Shown: positions 41,793-49,676 of the stretch, one piece after another | Numbering within the stretch: position 1 is the stretch's first letter | Layout: the number at the start of each line of letters is the position of its first letter | Assembly (NCBI GenBank): GCA_017432685.1 | Contig: JAFRIR010000096.1 | Coordinates: 1 to 53,210 of the forward strand | Reading direction: 5' to 3' | Origin: Flexilinea sp. | GTDB taxonomy: Bacteria > Chloroflexota > Anaerolineae > Anaerolineales > Anaerolineaceae | DNA length: 53,210 nucleotides | Notes under the pieces: generated by a model | Database searches by the model: none | The model's input: the letters and a program-made list of their open reading frames with translations, nothing else | What the model was told of the DNA's origin: nothing | Position numbers and translations under genes: made by a program

Positions 41793-42682
41793 TTCTTGTA
41801 ACCGGCGGCACAGGCTTTATCGGGCGTATCCTGGTCAGCCATCTGGTCACACTGGGATACCCCGTTCGTCTGTTGCTGAACCCTTCCCGCGATTATCCGA
41901 AGCTTCCGCGCGGTGTCTCGGTGGAAGTGGCGATTTCCAGCATGAACGATGAACGCAACCTGCGGGCTTCCATGAAGGATATCGACACCGTATTTCACCT
42001 GGTGGGTACTGAATGGAAGGGGATCCATGCCGAATATGAAGAAGTAGACATCCGTGCAGCACGGATGTTTTCAAATGTCGCAAAACAGATGAACGTGAAG
42101 CGGTTCATCTACATGAGTCACATCGGTGCAGACAAATCCTCAGCTTATAACCTGCTGCGGGCAAAGGCACTCGCCGAAGGAGCGATCCGTGAAAGCGGAG
42201 TGCCCTATACTATCGTTCGCAGCGGGATCGTTTACGGTCAGAACGACCACTTTACCTCCACGCTGCGGGATTTCGTGATGAAGACCCGCGGACCGCTGCT
42301 GATTCCCGGCGGTGATGCTACCCTGATCCAGCCTATTTGGGTTGAGGATCTGATTACGGCGCTGATGCTGTGCATGGACGATGATGCCACACTGAACCAG
42401 ACCATCTATACAGGAGGGATCGAGACCTTCACATTTCGGGAAGTTCTGGAACTGGTCATGCAGACGATCCGGAAGAAAAAACGCATCATACCGGTTCAGT
42501 CATCCATCCTGCGGCAAATCTATATCGCCAACGAACAGTGGTTTCCGAAACACATCCCCATGTATTTCTGGCTGGATTACATGGCAGAAGACCGAATCAC
42601 TGCCCTGGATATCCTGCCCCGGGAATTTGGTCTGATGCCTACGCGTATGACGCAAAACATTGACTACCTGAGAAATGAATAA
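41789..42682 (+). CDS. Atypical SDR, NDUFA9-like NAD(P)-binding protein
   Basis: 297 aa. NAD(P)-binding motif GGTGFIG near residues 6-12. An atypical active-site region has MSHIGADKSSAYNLLRAKALAE, in place of the usual YxxxK, as in NDUFA9-like and NmrA-like short-chain dehydrogenases. The segment VYGQNDHFTSTLRDF and the C-terminal IPMYFWLDYMAEDRITAL fit that group. Members often bind NAD(P)H with quinone-, chlorophyll- or isoprenoid-related roles; the reaction here is unknown. ATG 41789 overlaps the preceding stop by four bases, so it is translationally coupled to the GH13-like gene. Confidence 0.85.
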   Translation: MILVTGGTGFIGRILVSHLVTLGYPVRLLLNPSRDYPKLPRGVSVEVAISSMNDERNLRASMKDIDTVFHLVGTEWKGIHAEYEEVDIRAARMFSNVAKQMNVKRFIYMSHIGADKSSAYNLLRAKALAEGAIRESGVPYTIVRSGIVYGQNDHFTSTLRDFVMKTRGPLLIPGGDATLIQPIWVEDLITALMLCMDDDATLNQTIYTGGIETFTFREVLELVMQTIRKKKRIIPVQSSILRQIYIANEQWFPKHIPMYFWLDYMAEDRITALDILPREFGLMPTRMTQNIDYLRNE

Positions 42683-42687
42683 AATAA

Positions 42688-42737
42688 ACAGCCCTGATGA
42701 TGTCGCGAAAGGGAAACATCAGAGCTGTCTTCATGTG
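42688..42737. repeat. Element C, diverged copy between convergent genes
   Basis: ACAGC...CTGATG pairs with CATCAG...GCTGT. The stem plan matches 4369-4460, but the paired bases differ (CTGATG/CATCAG in place of CTGCTG/CAGCAT), as expected if the RNA structure matters. It may end transcription of both flanking genes. Confidence 0.5.
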
Positions 42738-42753
42738 TTTCGTACTGATGTAG

Positions 42754-44247
42754 TTACTCCCAGATGTAATAATAAACATTCCGGAAATTGCAGCGGGTCC
42801 CGTAATCCTTATTGGTTCCGGACCAGGTAGAAAAGGCCAGACTTCCGCTGCGGTTAATTGCCACACCCATTTGCTGACCAATAAAGGAACCGTCGACATA
42901 AGCTGAAAGCGTCCCATCATTAGCCACCACGACCAGCTGCGCATTGCCCTTTGTGGAATGAGATCCATAACTGAAGCTTTTGTATCCGAGCCAGGATCCC
43001 TCATAGATACCGCCAAAGTGGACCTTTCCGTCCATGTTCAGAGCAGTGTACAGATTGTTGTTGGTATCCTCAGCACGAAGAACAAAACCGCAGCCGGCAT
43101 CCGCAAAATTCGGAGTGTTGGAAGCGGAATGCCACTCAAGATCTGCGGAAATAACAAAATTCTTTGCCACATCAAAACTTTCCCACTGATACCACCGGAG
43201 ATAAGCCCATTCATTTTCATAATCTTCATGATAGCGGAAATCCCCGCTGCTATCAGGAATAACACCGCTCTGCTTCAGGTCCGCCACCAGATTCCGGAAT
43301 TCATTTTCAGCGCTTTGATCATATCCGCTCTCAGGTTCCGGCTGATAATCACTTCCGGCATAATAAATCTTCACAACAAGCTCTGTGCTGCCGTTCTTTG
43401 GTTCCGCATTACCGTAAAGCAACAGATCACCAAGGTATGCCGAGCCGTTGTTCATCACAAGCCCAAACAAGTCAGCCCCCATAGATTCGTCAAAGGCGAT
43501 GTCATAATACTTTTCGCAAAGCATTTCCAGCAGGGTAATAAAAATAACTTCCGCATTTTGCTGTTGTTTCGTGTCCGCGATTTTTGCTTCAAAATTGATT
43601 CGGTTGATCAGATTCTCACCTTTTTCTTTGTCATAATAGAGGAAAATGCTGATGTCTTCATCGATCACAGCTTTGGAGGCGCTTTTCCGTCCTTTCTCCT
43701 CAAAGGAGACCGAATGACGCCCGCTGTCTTTGACCCTCGTCTTCAAGTTACTGTAAAAATCGTCAACCGGGATGCCGAATGAGACAGCGTACTGCTCCGG
43801 GTCGGAAGGCGGTGCAAAAACCTGAGCCTCCGGCTCATAGACAGGTTCCGGTTCCGGAAATGCCGAACCCTCGCCCTGACTTTCCGGGGTAAACGGCGGC
43901 AGAGGAGCGGGTTCTTCCACAGGGATTTCGGTGGAAATTTCAGTCGGGACTGCGGTCGGGATCGCTGTCGGTATTTCCGTGGGAATCGCAGTAGGAATTG
44001 CAGCCGGTTCCGGTGAGGGTTCTTCAATTACAGCGTCGGTACCGTACATTTCGCCCCCGGCAAGCTGAGATGCGGCAGCCTCCATCCCCGCAGAGAAAAT
44101 TTGTGAAAACACACTGACTGCATGAATGATGTCAGTGCTCTCAGATAACTCACTGCTCTCCTGCGGCAGCGGCACTGCCATAGCTGTGTAAGCAGACAAA
44201 AGCAGTATGGAAAAGGCGAAAAAAATGCGCAATACAGATCGTTTCAT
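42754..44247 (-). CDS. Secreted protein with Pro/Thr linker and LamG-like C-terminal domain
   Basis: 497 aa. A signal peptide lies at residues 1-24 (cleavage likely after TAMA). A linker of IPT/EIPT-type repeats follows near 80-115 (encoded by imperfect 12-bp repeats at 43925-44010), then an acidic Pro-rich stretch. A middle domain (about 150-300) contains DISIFLYYDKEK and is unassigned. The last 170 residues look like a concanavalin/LamG-type sandwich (EWHSASNTPNFADAGCGFVL, then LSAYVDGSFIGQ, then SGSLAFSTWSG), which usually binds glycans. It probably sits on the cell surface. ATG 44247 has GGGAGG 6 nt upstream; an earlier frame start is unneeded. A -10 TATAAT is at 44291-44286 on the minus strand. 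Confidence 0.75.
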   Translation of the reverse strand: MKRSVLRIFFAFSILLLSAYTAMAVPLPQESSELSESTDIIHAVSVFSQIFSAGMEAAASQLAGGEMYGTDAVIEEPSPEPAAIPTAIPTEIPTAIPTAVPTEISTEIPVEEPAPLPPFTPESQGEGSAFPEPEPVYEPEAQVFAPPSDPEQYAVSFGIPVDDFYSNLKTRVKDSGRHSVSFEEKGRKSASKAVIDEDISIFLYYDKEKGENLINRINFEAKIADTKQQQNAEVIFITLLEMLCEKYYDIAFDESMGADLFGLVMNNGSAYLGDLLLYGNAEPKNGSTELVVKIYYAGSDYQPEPESGYDQSAENEFRNLVADLKQSGVIPDSSGDFRYHEDYENEWAYLRWYQWESFDVAKNFVISADLEWHSASNTPNFADAGCGFVLRAEDTNNNLYTALNMDGKVHFGGIYEGSWLGYKSFSYGSHSTKGNAQLVVVANDGTLSAYVDGSFIGQQMGVAINRSGSLAFSTWSGTNKDYGTRCNFRNVYYYIWE

Positions 44248-44414
44248 AGTGTCCCTCCCGGTCACGGTTTTCTTTGTTCCACTTAATTATAAAACATATC
44301 ACTCTGTTTTTCGGTTATATCTTCACCCTGTTTTTATTCATTTCATCCCTATGAAAGCGCTGCGAATAGAGAACATCAGACAATCAGGAAAGATATCACA
44401 GATCTTAACCTTAA

Positions 44415-44480
44415 GGGAACCTCTAAAAACATCGATTTCTTTCTGCCCATACCCCCGCCCGGTAGTTTTTCGAGGTACCC
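44415..44480. mobile_element. MITE-like element A, short internal-deletion copy
   Basis: 66 bp. Only the two ends and the CCCATACCCCCGCCC block remain. TTAA flanks it on both sides. Ends are GGGAACCTCTAAAAA and TTTTTCGAGGTACCC. Confidence 0.85.
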
Positions 44481-44491
44481 TTAAATAATAA

Positions 44492-44500
44492 TGGTATAAT
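44492..44500 (+). promoter_or_regulatory. Extended -10 promoter of the antitoxin-like gene
   Basis: TGGTATAAT, a consensus extended -10, lies just after the short MITE. The ribosome-binding site AAGGA is at 44515-44519. Confidence 0.6.
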
Positions 44501-44529
44501 GAACTTATATTGGGAAGGAAATAAGCAAA

Positions 44530-44772
44530 ATGTATCAGACAACTCTTTCTTCTTTACATAGAAAAGCAATTCACGCCATAAAAATATTACCTGAGGAAAA
44601 ACTTCCTGTTTTAATCAAATTCGCCGAATTTCTGAACAGCTCCCCAATATCTGAAAAGGAAAGCGCTCCTGACTTATCAGAAAGAAGGAAAAAGATTGCC
44701 GGAAAACTAAAAGGACAAATTTGGATAGCAGATGATTTCAACGAAACAATGGAGATCCTTTCGATCGTCTGA
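44530..44772 (+). CDS. DUF2281-like antitoxin
   Basis: 80 aa. The ILPEEKLPVLIKFAEFLNS segment (19-37) resembles the DUF2281/antitoxin helix in operons with PIN-domain (VapC-like) toxins. The C-terminal end normally reads into a toxin-binding tail; here it closes with EILSIV. ATG has AAGGA 10 nt upstream. The next in-frame toxin start is absent: only a 36-codon C-terminal PIN remnant follows, overlapping by 19 bp in another frame. So this may be an orphan antitoxin, or its own tail was altered by the deletion. Confidence 0.65.
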   Translation: MYQTTLSSLHRKAIHAIKILPEEKLPVLIKFAEFLNSSPISEKESAPDLSERRKKIAGKLKGQIWIADDFNETMEILSIV

Positions 44773-44861
44773 TAATCGCAACAGCTGTTGATGAAGAACT
44801 ACAACTAATAACTGATGATGAGACAATTGTGAAATATCCAAACATCAATGTAATTTGGTAA
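44754..44861 (+). pseudogene. C-terminal remnant of a PIN-domain (VapC-like) toxin
   Basis: 36 codons without a start. The reading frame gives DPFDRLIIATAVDEELQ, then ITDDETIVKYP...VIW and a stop, which is the typical end of PIN toxins (DPFDR-LIIA helix, LIT-DD acidic site, VIW end). The N-terminal part of the toxin, including the first catalytic Asp, is missing, so it should be inactive. Confidence 0.8.
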
Positions 44862-44882
44862 ACAACACTTGAACAGGATAGA

Positions 44883-45314
44883 ATGAGTTATGTGATCAGA
44901 AAAGCTGCTCTCAGCGACCTGAACGCAGCGCTTCAGCTGGACCGTGAAGCCTTCGGCGTGGATGCCTGGACATTTCTGGATTATATGGGCGTTTTTTCCA
45001 TCCGGAGTGTTAAAAAATTCTCCGCGGAAGATGATGGACAATTCGCCGGTTTTGCCGCCATGGAGTTTGATCACCGAAAAAGGGCCGCTTGTCTGATGAC
45101 ACTGGCCGTCCGTCCGGAATTCCGAAACAGAGGAATCGGAGCGGGGCTGCTGCATACCTGTGAAGCTGCCTTTCCGGGAAAAAACTATTACCTGAATGTG
45201 GATGAAGCCAACAAAGCTGCGATCCGGCTTTATGAACGGGAAGGTTACCGTCAGACCGGCACCGAACCGGGTTATTATCTCAACGGTCATAACGCGATCA
45301 TTATGGAAAAATGA
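44883..45314 (+). CDS. GNAT-family N-acetyltransferase (RimI-like)
   Basis: 143 aa, a single GNAT domain. Motif A is present as TLAVRPEFRNRGIGAGLL (the R-x-x-G-x-G/A acetyl-CoA loop is RNRGIG), and motif B is LNVDEANKAAIRLYEREGY. It moves an acetyl group from acetyl-CoA to an amine on a protein, antibiotic or small molecule; the substrate cannot be read. CAGGA lies 4 nt before ATG. Its stop lies in a GAAAAAT heptad repeat shared with the next start. Confidence 0.88.
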   Translation: MSYVIRKAALSDLNAALQLDREAFGVDAWTFLDYMGVFSIRSVKKFSAEDDGQFAGFAAMEFDHRKRAACLMTLAVRPEFRNRGIGAGLLHTCEAAFPGKNYYLNVDEANKAAIRLYEREGYRQTGTEPGYYLNGHNAIIMEK

Positions 45315-45326
45315 AAAATGAATAAC
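45306..45326. repeat. Heptad repeat spanning stop and start codons
   Basis: Units GAAAAAT, GAAAAAT, GAATAAC. The GNAT stop (45312-45314) and the next ATG (45318) both lie inside. Confidence 0.75.
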
Positions 45327-47651
45327 AGGAAATATGGGTTGACTATTGATATGATCCTCCTGCTCATGATCGGGCTGGGGATCTTTTTCCGCTTTTACAA
45401 CATGAACTGGGATTCCGGAGCGCTGCTGCATCCGGATGAATACGGGCTGACCAACACACTGACCCAGCTGCATATGCCTTCTTCTGTTTCGGATTATTTC
45501 AACACCCGTATCGCGCCCATGAGTCCTTATAACAAATATGACACAGCGGGTGAAACCATTGCCAACGGTCCCGACAACACCATGCGCTGGGGGCAGCTGC
45601 CGATGCTCATCATCCGCACCGCTGCCGAAGCGCTGAACCGCACCGGCTATCAGGAACTGCGGACGCTGGGGCGCTACCTTTCCGCACTCATGGATGTCGG
45701 GTCGATCATCCTGCTGTTCGTGATCGCCGGGAAACTCTTTGACCGGCATATTGCGCTGCTTTCCTGCGCCTTTTTCAGCCTTTGCGTACAGTCAATTCAG
45801 CAATCTCATTTCATGACCGTTGACAATTTTGCCGTTTTTTTCACCATGCTTACGCTGCTTTCCGCAGTCTCCATCGCTCAGGGGCAATACCTGCAGCGAG
45901 AGGAGAACGGCGCTTATAAAATGGACCGCAGCGGCTGGTTTGCCATGGCCCGATTCGGGCTGTTTCTCGGGATGACCATCTGCTGCAAAGTCAATCTGGC
46001 TATGCTGGGCATCGTGCTGGCTCCGGCCGTCTTCATTTCCTTTGCGGATGTGAAACTGGCCAGCCGCAAAGATTTCGGCCGCATCATCACCCTGGCTGCA
46101 GCCAGTGCACTGACCGCCATCGCGGTAATGGTTCTGGCCTGCCGACTGTTCCAGCCGATGATGTTCCGGGCAAAGACCGGAAACACATCCTTTTTCACCT
46201 TTGCCCTGAACCCGGACTGGGTCCGTTCCATGAACGTGGCAGCCACAGAATCCGGAGGTGTGGGAGGAGGACCTCCATCTGAGCAATGGTCCCACCGCCC
46301 GGCATTTTTCTTCGCCTGGGAAAATCAGGTCCTTTGGGGAATGGGGCTCCCGCTGGGGCTGGCCGTATGGGGTTTCCTGATCGCCGGCTGGGTTTATATG
46401 TTCCGCGGAAAAGAAAAGAACGCATGGAAAAACCTGCTGCTGCCCCTTTTCTGGGCAACGCTGTTTTTCCTCTTCATGAGCACACGGTTCGTCAAAAACA
46501 ACCGTTATTTTCTGCCGGTTTATCCCAGCTTCTGCCTGGCAGCCGCCTGGGGCCTGGTCACCTGGTTACGAAATTCCGGGAAAGTGAGCCGTGCATTGTG
46601 CTGTCTGGCCGGTCTTATCGTGTTAGGCGGCACTCTGGTATGGTCCTCTTCATTCATGCGCACCGTCTACGGGCAGAAACATTCCCGTGTGGAAGCTGTC
46701 GAATGGATCTACGATAACGTTCCGTCCCTCTTCCAGCTGGCAGATATGGACGGAGAGACCCTGAAAGGGACAATTTCTGTTCCCGCGGAGACCACTGAGC
46801 TCCTCACGCAGGATATCGCACTCACCAAACGATTCCGTCCTTACACGGATATGACCGTAAATACATTGCGGATCCCGAAAGCCCGGCTGCTTTCCGGCGG
46901 ACCGGCAGCCGAAACCGTTACACTGGTCATCGAGATCTGCAATGAAGACCAGGGCGGTACCTGTATCTCTCATTCGGAGGCCACGGTCGAAGCAGATTCT
47001 CAGGAAAAGATGATGGAGCTTCCCATCCGCAGCGCAAAGCTCCAAAAAGACGGACTGTACAGCCTGAGTGTACGGGTCAAGGAAGGGTCTTCCCTGCAGC
47101 TGCGGCGCATTGTGATTGCCAATGAGAACTGGGATGAAGGGCTGCCGTTCCGTATGCGCGGGCTGGATCCCTTCGGACAGCTTTACACCGGCATCACGAA
47201 TGAAGTCCGCTGGTATGACGTACAGGACAAGGTGGATATGTTCATGCGAGTCCTGCCGCAGGCAGATTACCTGATCCTGCCCTCCCAGCGCGGTATCTGG
47301 AGCGTGTGCCGCATTCCAAAGACCTATCCGATGACCATGGCCTATTATCAGGCGCTTTTCGACGGAACGCTTGGATTCCGACTTGTTGGTGAATTCCAGA
47401 GGCCGATCCAAATCGGACCGCTGTATATCTCTGACCTGGCAGGAACCGTCTCAACGGACGTGCCAAAGCTGCCTGTGGTCAACCTCAGCAATTGGGCAGC
47501 GGAAGAGGCATTCAGCATTTACGATCACCCGCCGGTATGGATCTTCGAAAAGACTGAAGACTTCAGTGAAGAAAACCTCAGATCCTTCCTCGAAAGCTTC
47601 GACCTCAGCAAAGTGGTCATTCAGGGGCCGAAAGACGCGGAATGGGACTGA
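45318..47651 (+). CDS. GT39/PMT-like polytopic glycosyltransferase
   Basis: 777 aa. The first helix is followed by HPDEYGL, the acidic GT-C motif of phospholipid carrier-dependent transferases. About 11-12 hydrophobic segments run to about residue 455, and a large soluble C-terminal region (about 470-777) of beta-rich sequence follows. Likely role: transferring a sugar from polyprenyl phosphate to a surface acceptor outside the membrane. The acceptor is unknown. No good Shine-Dalgarno precedes ATG 45318; a heptad repeat supplies both the previous stop and this start, so translational coupling is plausible. Confidence 0.78.
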   Translation: MNNRKYGLTIDMILLLMIGLGIFFRFYNMNWDSGALLHPDEYGLTNTLTQLHMPSSVSDYFNTRIAPMSPYNKYDTAGETIANGPDNTMRWGQLPMLIIRTAAEALNRTGYQELRTLGRYLSALMDVGSIILLFVIAGKLFDRHIALLSCAFFSLCVQSIQQSHFMTVDNFAVFFTMLTLLSAVSIAQGQYLQREENGAYKMDRSGWFAMARFGLFLGMTICCKVNLAMLGIVLAPAVFISFADVKLASRKDFGRIITLAAASALTAIAVMVLACRLFQPMMFRAKTGNTSFFTFALNPDWVRSMNVAATESGGVGGGPPSEQWSHRPAFFFAWENQVLWGMGLPLGLAVWGFLIAGWVYMFRGKEKNAWKNLLLPLFWATLFFLFMSTRFVKNNRYFLPVYPSFCLAAAWGLVTWLRNSGKVSRALCCLAGLIVLGGTLVWSSSFMRTVYGQKHSRVEAVEWIYDNVPSLFQLADMDGETLKGTISVPAETTELLTQDIALTKRFRPYTDMTVNTLRIPKARLLSGGPAAETVTLVIEICNEDQGGTCISHSEATVEADSQEKMMELPIRSAKLQKDGLYSLSVRVKEGSSLQLRRIVIANENWDEGLPFRMRGLDPFGQLYTGITNEVRWYDVQDKVDMFMRVLPQADYLILPSQRGIWSVCRIPKTYPMTMAYYQALFDGTLGFRLVGEFQRPIQIGPLYISDLAGTVSTDVPKLPVVNLSNWAAEEAFSIYDHPPVWIFEKTEDFSEENLRSFLESFDLSKVVIQGPKDAEWD

Positions 47652-47659
47652 TAAAATAA

Positions 47660-47715
47660 GAAATGAGAAATGAGAAATAAGAGACATTAGACATTAGGCT
47701 TTAGACTTTAGAAAT
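47660..47715. repeat. Heptad repeat array interrupted by a MITE (left part)
   Basis: Eight 7-bp units (GAAATGA, GAAATAA, TAGACAT, TAGGCTT and similar) run right up to the MITE at 47718. Confidence 0.8.
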
Positions 47716-47717
47716 AA

Positions 47718-47932
47718 GGGAACCTCTAAAAGCTCATGGACAGGGGTATAGGACTGCATAGTGATAACCTGCTCTAAAATAAGCCGTAAGGCAAGCGGGG
47801 TGTGGGGCCGCCAGGCCCCACGATATTCCGGCGCGGGAAGGTTATTCTCCGAGAAAAAAATATTTCTGACTCCCGCGCCAGAAAGAATAAACTGTGAATG
47901 AGGTCAAAATTTTTGACTTTTTAGCAGTTCAT
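47718..47932. mobile_element. MITE-like element A, long copy with degenerate right end
   Basis: 215 bp. The left end GGGAACCTCTAAAAG is good; the right end TTTTTAGCAGTTCAT is degraded. ATAA flanks both sides. It carries the B hairpin module (47784-47880) and the CTGTGAATGAGGTCA block shared with 26404-26565. It splits a period-7 array into two, which shows insertion. Confidence 0.75.
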
Positions 47933-47936
47933 ATAA

Positions 47937-47964
47937 TAGACTTTAGGCTTTAGACATAAGAAAT
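47937..47964. repeat. Heptad repeat array (right part)
   Basis: Units TAGACTT, TAGGCTT, TAGACAT, AAGAAAT continue the array at 47660-47715 and run into ATG 47963. Confidence 0.75.
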
Positions 47965-49654
47965 GAGAGATAAAAGAGCAGGATCGATCTCACAGTCCGA
48001 TGTATTTTCCGTTCTCATCATCGGGGGACTTTTGTTTTGGTACCGCAGGGAGATCCTGATTTGGCTGGATGAAATTTTTCTCTCATTTTTCGGTAAAAAT
48101 CTGAGCGGGCGGAACCTTTTGATACAGATCGCTGTTTACGGTCTGCTGGTCCTTTTGAGCCTTATACTTCCCATCCTGCTGCGGAGGCTGATTGAACGGA
48201 AACCCAAATACCGTCGTGCAGCCGATGGACTCATCCTGCTGATTCTGGCCATTCCCGCCGGGCAGCTGCTCCTAATCTGCGCCAATCAGGTTCTGCGCCG
48301 GGATGATTACTGGGAAATCGCCGATGCCCGGCAATATGGCTTTCCGGGTTCTATGTTTGTCGAAATACAACGGTTTAACGGCCGCTATACCGGTTGGGGA
48401 CTGCGCTCTCTGCATGCCGTACTCCCCAGTATCCCTTACATTGACATATTCCTGTTTCTGAATCTGATTCTTCTGACAACAGGAACAACCTTGCTCTGTC
48501 ATCGTTTACTCAAAGCACAATCAGAACAGAAAAAAGGCTACCCGGGAATGCAGCTCCAGTCATTTGTAATGGGTTTCGGGTTGGCGCTGGCTTTCGTGCT
48601 GATGGCATCCAATGTCTTTGAATTCTGGTTTTGGGGATCCGGGACCATGGTCTATGGTTTCGGTATTTCCATGTGTGTCCTGACTGCTGCCCTGGTGTGG
48701 AACGCCTCAGAGACCTCTTCTCTGGTCAGCAGGAAGATGATCCTGCCGATGATCACCTGTTTCCTTACCTGCGGCTGTTCGGAACTCTGCACTGCTTCAC
48801 TGGCTGCCTTTCTCATTTTTCTCCTGATTTGGCTGCGCATTCGTGACAAAAAGTGGAACGGTCAGGCGCTCTTTTTTATCGGCGAAGTGGTGCTTTGCTG
48901 CATATTGATCTTTACGGGAAGCGCCAGCCTGAATTTTTCCGGAACAAGCGCTCACATACAGGGACAGACAGCGGACCATTCCGCCGCAGGATCGCTTGCA
49001 CGAATTCGCGGGATTTTTGACTGGGCGTTTGACGGGCTTCAGGGATATACGTTTATAAAAAGCAGAACACTGATCATGTTTCTCCTGGCCGCATTTCTGA
49101 TGGGCACACAAACAAAGTTCAGGAAGAACACGAAGATCCGCTGTTTGGTGCTCTCAGCAGCTCTGACAATCGTCGCCCATGCAGTCCTGATGATCAACAC
49201 CACTCTGGATTATATGCCGCCCCGGGTGATCACAGTCGGGATCTGCTGGTATGTTACCGGCATGGCACTGGTTAGTTTTATTGCAGGCTCTCTGCTGTGT
49301 TCTGAAATTCAGGGACACACAGATCGAGTCAAATTGATGCTGTGTGCGCTGTTGTTTATGATCCCTATGAATAGCTTCTTTCAGGAAAACATCGGGGCTG
49401 TCCGCATCATCCGCCAAAGCTGGTATATCCGGGATCAGCTGATCCGGATATACTCAGACAGCAAAGAACCGCTGCTGACCTGCGCGCTTCCTTCCCCGGG
49501 CAGTTCACAGGCAGATCTTTCAGCAAATCCGCTGGATGATTTCAACATCGGGACCGCACAATACTATCACCTTTCGAAGATATCTGCCGAAATCCTGTGC
49601 CCACCTTACGGGGACCGTTTCCTTCCGGAGGATCCTTACAGCGATACTGAATAA
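47963..49654 (+). CDS. DUF6056-like polytopic membrane protein
   Basis: 563 aa, about 11-12 hydrophobic segments. After the third helix comes RRDDYWEIADAR with the acidic pair expected of GT-C enzymes, then NGRYTGWGLRSLHAV, which corresponds to the NWSGLFSSYAM segment of the gene at 13420. A short soluble tail follows. Likely a surface glycan glycosyltransferase; substrate is unknown. The start sits inside the end of a heptad repeat, and no clear Shine-Dalgarno is visible, so ATG 47963 is not fully certain. It is convergent with 49677-51122. Confidence 0.65.
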   Translation: MRDKRAGSISQSDVFSVLIIGGLLFWYRREILIWLDEIFLSFFGKNLSGRNLLIQIAVYGLLVLLSLILPILLRRLIERKPKYRRAADGLILLILAIPAGQLLLICANQVLRRDDYWEIADARQYGFPGSMFVEIQRFNGRYTGWGLRSLHAVLPSIPYIDIFLFLNLILLTTGTTLLCHRLLKAQSEQKKGYPGMQLQSFVMGFGLALAFVLMASNVFEFWFWGSGTMVYGFGISMCVLTAALVWNASETSSLVSRKMILPMITCFLTCGCSELCTASLAAFLIFLLIWLRIRDKKWNGQALFFIGEVVLCCILIFTGSASLNFSGTSAHIQGQTADHSAAGSLARIRGIFDWAFDGLQGYTFIKSRTLIMFLLAAFLMGTQTKFRKNTKIRCLVLSAALTIVAHAVLMINTTLDYMPPRVITVGICWYVTGMALVSFIAGSLLCSEIQGHTDRVKLMLCALLFMIPMNSFFQENIGAVRIIRQSWYIRDQLIRIYSDSKEPLLTCALPSPGSSQADLSANPLDDFNIGTAQYYHLSKISAEILCPPYGDRFLPEDPYSDTE

Positions 49655-49676
49655 AAACCGGAAAGCAGCCTTTTTT

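Noticed and set aside
44805..45749. 314-codon minus-strand frame over the GNAT and GT39-like genes
   Set aside because: It spans two genes with clear motifs on the plus strand, and has no start signal.
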